Source: Candidatus Melainabacteria bacterium
Lineage (GTDB): Bacteria > Cyanobacteriota > Vampirovibrionia > 2-02-FULL-35-15
DNA: 64,000 nucleotides
NCBI GenBank assembly: GCA_023250195.1
Contig: JAHFBF010000003.1
Span: 62,001-126,000 of the forward strand
Direction: 5' to 3'
In this document: positions 57,349-64,000 of the stretch, one piece after another
Layout of the letters: every line of letters begins with the position of its first letter
Numbering within the stretch: the stretch's first letter is position 1
Notes under the pieces: model-generated
Database searches by the model: none
The model's input: the letters and a program-made list of their open reading frames with translations, nothing else
Told to the model about the DNA's origin: nothing
Made by a program: the position numbers and the translations under genes

Positions 57349-58479
57349 ATGTACAGGAAAATCTTAGACAAACTGCAAGTACTAACAATTGACTTTGAAA
57401 AGTTCTTAAATAAAGTATTTAGTCAACAATATAATCCTTTCTATTACCATGGTGCAGTGCCAAATCTTTTCATGTGGACATTATTTATAACAGGACTTTT
57501 ATTGTTTGCCTACTTTCAACCTACCTTAGACAGTGCTTATATTTCAGTAAATTATATTTCTACAAAGATTCCATTTGGGCAGATAGTGCGTGGATTACAT
57601 AGATATGCTGCAGATGCAATGGTGATTGCAGTATTAATTCATGCTATCAGGGTCTTCTTTACTGATAGATATAGAAAATATCGTTGGATTGCATGGTATT
57701 CAGGAGTTGCACTTTTGCTTTGCATGTTTGTCATTGGTGTAACTGGATATGTGCTTGTCTGGGATGAGCGTTCTTATATGATTGTTTTAATGATGACAGA
57801 TGCTCTGAATCAAATACCCTTTATAGGACAGACACTTGCAAAATTATTTGTAAATGGTGAAGTAATCACTCATTACACAATGGCAATGTCATTTTTTATA
57901 CATGTTGGAATTTCATTCTTCCTTTTATATTTAATTTGGTTACACTATGTAAGAATCTCAAGACCGGTTACAGATGTTCCGCTTGGGCTTGGAATGTTGC
58001 TTTTTTCATTGATAATGATTCCTGCAGCTCTTATTCCTGTAGTGAGTGGAAAACCTGCAGTGCTTACTGAAACACCACATGAGTTTCCTATCGACTGGTT
58101 TTATCTCTGGATTTTCCCTTTATTTTCAGGAATGCCGGCTTTAATAGTCTGGACTGGCTTATTTGTAGCAGTAGCAATTTTGCTTCTTGTTCCATATTTG
58201 ATAGTGGATATTCCAAAATCACCAGCTGCAGTTTCACTGGATAATTGTGTGGGATGTACTCTCTGTGCAAAGGATTGTCCATATGAAGCTATTTACATGG
58301 TTCCAAGGACAGATCATCCAAAGTATAAACAGCTTGCAATAGTAATAGATTCTCGTTGTGCTGAATGTGGTCTTTGTGTTGGAGCATGTGCATTTAAAGC
58401 AATTGATTTACCGCAAAAGCATTCAAAAGAAATCATTGCAAAGATTGGTGATGTCTTAAAGGAGCCGATTACGGTGTAG
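57349..58479 (+). CDS. Cytochrome b fused to C-terminal 2x[4Fe-4S] ferredoxin domain
   Basis: FGQIVRGLHRYAADAMVIAVLIHAIRVFF (b-type heme) then CVGCTLCAKDCP...CAECGLCVGACAFKAI. Confidence 0.93.
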   Translation: MYRKILDKLQVLTIDFEKFLNKVFSQQYNPFYYHGAVPNLFMWTLFITGLLLFAYFQPTLDSAYISVNYISTKIPFGQIVRGLHRYAADAMVIAVLIHAIRVFFTDRYRKYRWIAWYSGVALLLCMFVIGVTGYVLVWDERSYMIVLMMTDALNQIPFIGQTLAKLFVNGEVITHYTMAMSFFIHVGISFFLLYLIWLHYVRISRPVTDVPLGLGMLLFSLIMIPAALIPVVSGKPAVLTETPHEFPIDWFYLWIFPLFSGMPALIVWTGLFVAVAILLLVPYLIVDIPKSPAAVSLDNCVGCTLCAKDCPYEAIYMVPRTDHPKYKQLAIVIDSRCAECGLCVGACAFKAIDLPQKHSKEIIAKIGDVLKEPITV

Positions 58480-58487
58480 AACTGTAG

Positions 58488-58507
58488 GGGCAGGATTTAT
58501 CCTGCCC
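58488..58507. repeat. GGGCAGGATTTATCCTGCCC palindrome
   Basis: Intergenic, terminator-like hairpin. Confidence 0.6.
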
Positions 58508-58525
58508 TTCTTAGGGTAAGAAAAG

Positions 58526-58909
58526 ATGACAAACAAAAAAAAGAAAATATTAGGTATAGTTTGCGAACGAAGTGTTGATTTAAAAAAACACATTCAAAAG
58601 AACAAGCTTAAAGACAAAGACAATGTATCTATTGTAGAACTTACCTGTTCCGGGATGATTCAGCCAGTAATGCTTGAAGAAGCTTTTAAACAGGGTGCTG
58701 AGGGTGTTTTTGTAATGGGATGTCAGATTGGGGACTGTCATTTTCGTGAAGGAAATAAATGGTGTCAGGAAAGATTACTTGGACAAAGACCCCCAAATAT
58801 TAAAAAAACAGTAGATAAAAATAAAGTCAGAGGATATTGGCTGGCAAAATGTGATTATAAAAAATTTCTGGATAAGGTTAATAAATTTGAGGAAGATTTG
58901 TGTAAGTAG
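58526..58909 (+). CDS. MvhD/FlpD-like (hydrogenase/heterodisulfide reductase-associated delta subunit) protein
   Basis: IVCERS...VELTCSGMIQPVMLEEAFKQGAEGVFVMGCQIGDCHFREGN. Confidence 0.87.
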   Translation: MTNKKKKILGIVCERSVDLKKHIQKNKLKDKDNVSIVELTCSGMIQPVMLEEAFKQGAEGVFVMGCQIGDCHFREGNKWCQERLLGQRPPNIKKTVDKNKVRGYWLAKCDYKKFLDKVNKFEEDLCK

Positions 58910-58934
58910 GGGGCGTATTGCAATACGCCCGTAC
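58907..58934. repeat. GGGCGTATTGCAATACGCCCGTAC palindrome
   Basis: Near-copy of 46828; the first bases are the stop codon of the MvhD-like gene. Confidence 0.85.
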
Positions 58935-58961
58935 AGGGTCAAATTGTAATGCGATGGATAT

Positions 58962-59105
58962 ATGTCAACAGTAAAAGATGCAAAATATGTAATGGGCGGC
59001 AGTATTTCACCAATCAAGTTGTTCTTTAGCTATGTACTTTTCTATCTGCACTTTTTTATCTGGTTGTTATTGATAGCTAGTTTTGGAGTAATAGCAGAGT
59101 TCTAA
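58962..59105 (+). CDS. Small TM protein (47 aa)
   Basis: MSTVKDAKYVMGGSISPIKLFFSYVLFYLHFFIWLLLIASFGVIAEF; absent from ORF track. Confidence 0.55.
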   Translation: MSTVKDAKYVMGGSISPIKLFFSYVLFYLHFFIWLLLIASFGVIAEF

Positions 59106-59308
59106 AATCAATTATGTTTTGAGATCCTTCGGTTGGAGTTTACCCTGAGCGAAGCGAATGTGCCTCAGGACTCCGCTTTGTATCAAGAATTTTAATCTAT
59201 GTTAAGAGATCTAAATCTATTCTTCTTAACCTGCGTAATAGCATTTGCTTTTCTTTCCTTAAATTGTTTAGTATAAAATTAAAGGAAGATATTTAATACT
59301 AAACAATA

Positions 59309-60454
59309 ATGTTATCAGCGGCAGCAATCGGAAGAGCATTGTTTTGGCCAACAGGATGTCCACAGCCTCCTGTTGGAGAAGATCCTGACCAGTTCGCAAC
59401 AAAATGGATAAAAGAAAATCCAAATGTAGGAGTTTATAAAACATCATCTCGAGCAACTTATATTGGAGCTGGCATTACTGTTGTAGGGTTACTAACTGGA
59501 ATTAGCGGGTATTTCAAAGACAATAAATTTCTAAAGAATTTTGGATGGGGACTTGGAGCTCTTGGTTTTATTGCAACTATGGTTGGAAAGATGTGTGGAT
59601 TTGAATTTGATATACCAAAAACTATTAAAAATACTATTGTTACCGGTGGTACTTGTAGACCTCAAAAAACACCCGTTGAGGTTGGAATAGAAGCAGACAA
59701 GGTTGAAAAAGCAGATATAACATCACATGGTGAAAAACTTGATGGGTACTTTATCAAAGCAAAAACAGAAACAAAGAAAACTTTAATTTATGTTCATGGT
59801 GTAAGAAACAATGTGGGAGACTGCCTTGAGGAAATTAAAAAGATTCGTGAAAACTTGAATGTAAATATTTTAGTTGTTGATCCAAGAGGCTTTGGCAATA
59901 GCAAATTAGGGAGTTCTGAATTAACTGCAGAAGGACTGGTTGATGATGTAAAAGCAATGTATGAATTTGTTGAAGCAAAATATGGTTCCGAAAATATTTC
60001 AGCATTTGGGCACTCGTTAGGGGGAGCAATTTTAGTTCAGCTTGCTCAGGAAAAAGAAATTGATACTTTAATTCTTCAATCTACATTTACCAAGAGTGAT
60101 GAGGCTATAGCTTCATTTGGAAATGGAACATTGCCTAAATTTGTTACTGACTTTATAGCAGGGCGTAGTATGGTCCCATTTAACTCTATAGATTCTATTA
60201 ATAAGGTTAAAGCAAAAAATGTTGTTATTGCTCACGGAACAACAGATTCAACAATTGCAGATAAACAGGGAAAGGATTTGTTTGACAAGCTTACAAAGTT
60301 CTCTGATACAAATAAAAAATACTTTGAATTAATTGGTGCAACTCATGCAAACTATAATGATTACTATAAAGATGCTGGCGTTTATGATGTTTTAAATGAG
60401 TTTATTTGTGATGAAGCTGTTGCTGACAGCAAAGAGCCGGTTGGCAAAATATGA
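59309..60454 (+). CDS. Alpha/beta hydrolase with N-terminal TM region (paralogue 1)
   Basis: GFGNSKLG; SAFGHSLGGAILVQLA; TM YIGAGITVVGLLTGISG. Confidence 0.82.
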   Translation: MLSAAAIGRALFWPTGCPQPPVGEDPDQFATKWIKENPNVGVYKTSSRATYIGAGITVVGLLTGISGYFKDNKFLKNFGWGLGALGFIATMVGKMCGFEFDIPKTIKNTIVTGGTCRPQKTPVEVGIEADKVEKADITSHGEKLDGYFIKAKTETKKTLIYVHGVRNNVGDCLEEIKKIRENLNVNILVVDPRGFGNSKLGSSELTAEGLVDDVKAMYEFVEAKYGSENISAFGHSLGGAILVQLAQEKEIDTLILQSTFTKSDEAIASFGNGTLPKFVTDFIAGRSMVPFNSIDSINKVKAKNVVIAHGTTDSTIADKQGKDLFDKLTKFSDTNKKYFELIGATHANYNDYYKDAGVYDVLNEFICDEAVADSKEPVGKI

Positions 60455-60523
60455 TTATAAGAAAATTCTTTAGCTTATACCTCAGGACCCCGCTTTGCTC
60501 TGGTTTTAGGTTATAGCAGAGTT

Positions 60524-60808
60524 TTAGGGAGATAAGCTTATATTTTCTAATGATCTTGGCTTAATACCAAGATTTCCTAATTCACGTAATATCAATCCTC
60601 TGGATTTCTGATTTCCACTAACTGTTAGTATTATTGCATCTGTTTCTTTATCTATTTTTACAGGTATTCCTAATCTACTCTCAATAATTTTTGCTTGTTT
60701 AGAATTTACACCTAGAGCTATATAGTGCATGACTCGTTCTGGTTCTGGAAATTGCTCAAGAGCCGGAAATACGGTTGTTAATAAATGTGATGGTATTGAA
60801 CTAATCAA
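60524..60808 (-). CDS. Hypothetical protein
   Basis: 94-aa ORF. Confidence 0.45.
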   Translation of the reverse strand: MISSIPSHLLTTVFPALEQFPEPERVMHYIALGVNSKQAKIIESRLGIPVKIDKETDAIILTVSGNQKSRGLILRELGNLGIKPRSLENISLSP

Positions 60809-60899
60809 ATGCTTAAATCCTATTTTATTAAAACTATAAGTATTAAATCATGATCTACTTTAAAAATCAATAAAACTAAGATTTAATTTATTTAATGCT

Positions 60900-61619
60900 T
60901 TATCTGTAAATCTCAAAACTTGCCGCACCTTCCAGGATATTTATAATTTTGTCAGATTCTGTTGAAGAACGACTGCTTGCAATTTTATACGGACCATCTG
61001 CAGATATGTCTTTTATAGGAATTCCTTCTATTCTTTTTAATAGAAGAGTTCTAGGTGTACTATAGCTTTCTGCCGGATCATGAACCAAAAATCCATTAAG
61101 TCCTGTATTAAATCCTGCAATGGTTACAGCATGACCAGTAACCCGAGTATAGGTTTTGTCTTTTTTATTATATTTATACTCACCGAGCCAAAGTATACTA
61201 TTGCTAGTCCCTATTGTTTTTTTCATTATCAGCTCTAGATCTGTTTCATCTTTTAATTTCCTTTTCCCTTGATAAAAATATCCAATCCAACAAATTTTTA
61301 TTTTATATCTACGATCTTTGACATATTTTTCTAATCCATCAATAAAAGGTTCAATATTAGTTCCAGCTTTTGTTGTATGCATATCGCTGGTTAGAATTTC
61401 AACTAAGTTACTGCCGATCGTGTGTTTAGTATCATCAAAAGAGCTAGAAACCAGTTGTGCTTTAGCTTTGCTAAGATACAATAATATATTTGCCGCAGAA
61501 GTCGGGGCACAAATTCCTAAAGAATTATTACCTAAAGTGTCAAGGATTAAACTGCTGTCTAACGAAGGCATTCTTCTTTTATACATAAAGGTTGGAAGAT
61601 ATGTACTTTTTACTTTCAT
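60900..61619 (-). CDS. Peptidase C39-like / papain-fold cysteine peptidase
   Basis: GICAPTSAANILLYL (Cys), TGHAVTIAGF (His), FLVHDPA (Asp). Confidence 0.65.
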   Translation of the reverse strand: MKVKSTYLPTFMYKRRMPSLDSSLILDTLGNNSLGICAPTSAANILLYLSKAKAQLVSSSFDDTKHTIGSNLVEILTSDMHTTKAGTNIEPFIDGLEKYVKDRRYKIKICWIGYFYQGKRKLKDETDLELIMKKTIGTSNSILWLGEYKYNKKDKTYTRVTGHAVTIAGFNTGLNGFLVHDPAESYSTPRTLLLKRIEGIPIKDISADGPYKIASSRSSTESDKIINILEGAASFEIYR

Positions 61620-61756
61620 TTTTTTAATCTAAGTTAAGTAAACTTTAGTTTACCTTCTTAATCTTGTTTTGTTAAGAAGAGAAGACTTGAATGTCTTGCT
61701 GTCTTTAGGTTAATATAAAATAAATAGTTAAATTTTAAATATTTTATATAATTCTT

Positions 61757-62911
61757 ATGTCAAGCGCATCAGCAGTAAGTTGGTTTCATACACCGGTTGG
61801 GTATCAAAGGGCTCCGAACGCACCGTCGCCAAATAAAAAAATTGTCCAAAAATGGCTGATTGAAAATAAAAATCTAAACTTTTTTGAAAAAAATTCTTAT
61901 GGTACATATATTGGAGCACTTATAACTTTACTTGGTATTATAAGTACAATTTTTGGTATTAAAAAAGATAATCCTTTTTTTAAATGGACTGGAATAATTC
62001 TTGGTTTGTCCGGAGCTGTTACCACTGTAATTGGTAAGCTTTGTGGTTGTGAATATGATGGGCTTGAAAAACTTAGGAATAAGGCTATCATTCAACCAAA
62101 CAGCAACATTGAAAAAACGCCAAAAGAATTAGGTATACCGCACGAAGAAATTTCTATTGATACGCCTGAATCAGTTTTAAAAGGTTACTATTTCCCCAAT
62201 CCAATAGAAACAAAGAAAACAGTTATTATACTTGGTGGTAGCAGATATAGTTTAAGTAAGTCATATGAAAAAGTAAAAATGATTCAATCTGAAGTCCCTG
62301 TAAACATCGTAATGGTTGATTATAGGGGCTTTGGGAATAGTACTTCAAAAGATGGAACAGTAACCTTTCAAGGTTTGATTAATGATGCAAGGGAAATCTA
62401 TGATTACATAGTAAGAGAGAAAAAATTGACTGCAGATGAAATTAATATATTTGGAGCTTCATTAGGTGGTGCTGTTTCAATTGAATTAGCAAATCAAGAA
62501 GGAGTAGACATAAATACTCTTGTTGTTCAATCATCTTTTACAAAGACCAAAGATGTAGGTGAATCATTAGTTGGGAAGGTTACTAGTTCAAAGCTTGTAC
62601 AAAATCTAGGCTCTTCTTTAATTGAAACTGATTTTGACTCAGAAGTAAAAATAAAAACGGTAAGAGCTAAAAACATTATTGTTTGCCATGGTAAAGAAGA
62701 TGAATTTATTCCCCATACTCAAGGTGAAAGGTTATTTAATGCCATTACTCTGGCTGATGCTAACAAATGTTATGTAATTTTAGATGGCTCTAAACATGAT
62801 GATTTCATGGATTATTACTTTAGTGATAAGAAAAATGGTCTGATTTTATTTGAGGCTTTTAGGACATTCGTTGATAATTCAACTTTGCCTACTACTGCAC
62901 GAGCAGCTTAA
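61757..62911 (+). CDS. Alpha/beta hydrolase with N-terminal TM region (paralogue 2)
   Basis: YRGFGNSTSKD; NIFGASLGGAVSIELA; co-linear with 59309-60454. Confidence 0.82.
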   Translation: MSSASAVSWFHTPVGYQRAPNAPSPNKKIVQKWLIENKNLNFFEKNSYGTYIGALITLLGIISTIFGIKKDNPFFKWTGIILGLSGAVTTVIGKLCGCEYDGLEKLRNKAIIQPNSNIEKTPKELGIPHEEISIDTPESVLKGYYFPNPIETKKTVIILGGSRYSLSKSYEKVKMIQSEVPVNIVMVDYRGFGNSTSKDGTVTFQGLINDAREIYDYIVREKKLTADEINIFGASLGGAVSIELANQEGVDINTLVVQSSFTKTKDVGESLVGKVTSSKLVQNLGSSLIETDFDSEVKIKTVRAKNIIVCHGKEDEFIPHTQGERLFNAITLADANKCYVILDGSKHDDFMDYYFSDKKNGLILFEAFRTFVDNSTLPTTARAA

Positions 62912-62925
62912 GTTCTTATGTTAAG

Positions 62926-63381
62926 TTAAATATCTATTCCCAAATCCACAAAGCTCTTTGATATCCCTTTATAAGAATCTATAGTATCTGTAAACTCATC
63001 AGGATTAATTAATGTAGCAAGGCTTGCATCATTTCTGGCAGGTGTTTCAAAAACCTGTTCGTTTCCGTTTTCATCTTTTGTAGTCCAGATTGTTTTGTCT
63101 TTGTAAGCACGTGCTTTTAATATCCCCGGTTTACCGGTAATTTCAAATGGCAGTCTTATATCAATAGCCTGCTGAGGACAAATTTTTATACATGCTGCAC
63201 AATCCCAGCAATCAGCGTTACAGGTGATTTGTGCTTTTCCATTTGGCTGCATGAAAATAAGATCTCCCGGACAAGCCATGTTACATGGGGTTTCATGTTC
63301 TGGAAACCCGCAGCCGTTGCATAGATTTTGATCGATGTAAATGCCCATAAGTTTAATTATAAAGGTGTAGGGACGTTGCAT
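62926..63381 (-). CDS. 4Fe-4S ferredoxin, adenylylsulfate reductase beta (AprB)-like; true start likely MGIYID
   Basis: NLCNGCGFPEHETPCNMACPGDLIFMQPNGKAQITCNADCWDCAACIKICPQQAIDI. Confidence 0.78.
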   Translation of the reverse strand: MQRPYTFIIKLMGIYIDQNLCNGCGFPEHETPCNMACPGDLIFMQPNGKAQITCNADCWDCAACIKICPQQAIDIRLPFEITGKPGILKARAYKDKTIWTTKDENGNEQVFETPARNDASLATLINPDEFTDTIDSYKGISKSFVDLGIDI

Positions 63382-64000
63382 GCAACGTCCCTACTTCGTT
63401 CTATGATTTTAATTTCATCCTTTCTTTGATCATAAATTGAGTTAACAAATTTCAGCCAGTTTTTATCATCACGTTCAGGATAATCGGCTCGGCTCTGGTA
63501 AATAGGCCACCTGGTTTCTTTTCTGTATAAAAGATGTTCTATAAGTACACTTGCTACATCCAGTCTGTCTATAACTTCATGACACTTCATAAGTTCATGT
63601 AGAGATATAGTTACACCATCTTTACTTGCAAAAAGATTTTTTGATTCTTCTTTTAATTGTTTTATATGTTTCCTGCCTTTTAATAATTTTTGTTCATTTA
63701 AAATATAACCACTGGTTACTCCGCCTGCATATTCATCCATAACTTTCTGCATGCGTAATTCCAATTCGTCCGGCTGTAGAGACGTTGCGTGCAACGTCTC
63801 TAACAGGGGATTAAAGACCCTTTTCATTTCATCTTTTATATCCTTTTCATAAATTTGTTCTTCATTTATATTTTTTAATTTTGAAACGATGTTTCTAGCT
63901 GCAATTATTCCTTCAGCACCGGCACCGGATAAATATTTTTTTGGAGCTCCACCGGCTACATCACCTGCAGCATAAAGGTTTTCAATGGTTGCCATCCTGT
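63357..64000 (-). CDS. FAD-dependent fumarate reductase/AprA-like flavoprotein, C-terminal part (truncated by window edge)
   Basis: ENLYAAGDVAGGAPKKYLSGAGAEGIIAARNI; RWPIYQSRADYPERDDKNWLKFV; adjacent AprB-like gene. Confidence 0.75.
   Translation of the reverse strand, partial: RMATIENLYAAGDVAGGAPKKYLSGAGAEGIIAARNIVSKLKNINEEQIYEKDIKDEMKRVFNPLLETLHATSLQPDELELRMQKVMDEYAGGVTSGYILNEQKLLKGRKHIKQLKEESKNLFASKDGVTISLHELMKCHEVIDRLDVASVLIEHLLYRKETRWPIYQSRADYPERDDKNWLKFVNSIYDQRKDEIKIIERSRDVACNVPTPL
63367..63394. repeat. Perfect palindrome GTAGGGACGTTGCATGCAACGTCCCTAC
   Basis: Forms the 3' end of the AprA-like gene. Confidence 0.9.
63776..63804. repeat. GTAGAGACGTTGCGTGCAACGTCTCTAAC palindrome in AprA-like gene
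   Basis: Encodes LLETLHATSLQ. Confidence 0.88.

Overview
AT-rich bacterial chromosome window. Gene content (cbb3 oxidase, Rieske/cytochrome b, KDO cytidylyltransferase, RecA, ObgE, class I-type GlnA, PHA synthase) is compatible with a deep-branching Gram-negative lineage, perhaps a non-photosynthetic cyanobacterial relative such as Melainabacteria/Vampirovibrionia; that assignment is inference only. (1) About 1-15 kb is an integrated mobile element: type III restriction-modification genes, an HTH-WYL regulator with palindromic operator-like sites, a Cas4/RecB-like nuclease, small orphan genes, a primase-helicase and a large serine recombinase. The recombinase ORF ends antisense inside a tRNA gene. 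(2) That tRNA is tRNA-Asn(GUU), interrupted in its anticodon by a compact 208-nt group I intron whose P1-P9 elements can be traced by eye. (3) About 15-50 kb is core chromosome (acpS, recA, apt, recJ, pilC/gspF, S1 protein, kdsB, aroQ, obgE, acyP, glnA, phaC, atpC, rsmG, acsA). It carries at least six families of short palindromic or tandem repeats, many of them in frame inside housekeeping genes (recA, recJ, rsmG, gspF, S1, a methyltransferase). (4) About 51-59 kb is a respiratory cluster: cbb3 oxidase with a CcoO-cytochrome c fusion, diheme cytochrome c, Rieske protein, cytochrome b, a cytochrome b-2x[4Fe-4S] fusion and an MvhD/FlpD-like protein. (5) The right end has paralogous alpha/beta hydrolases around a C39-like cysteine peptidase, then AprBA-like genes cut by the window edge. 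No CRISPR array or rRNA was seen.
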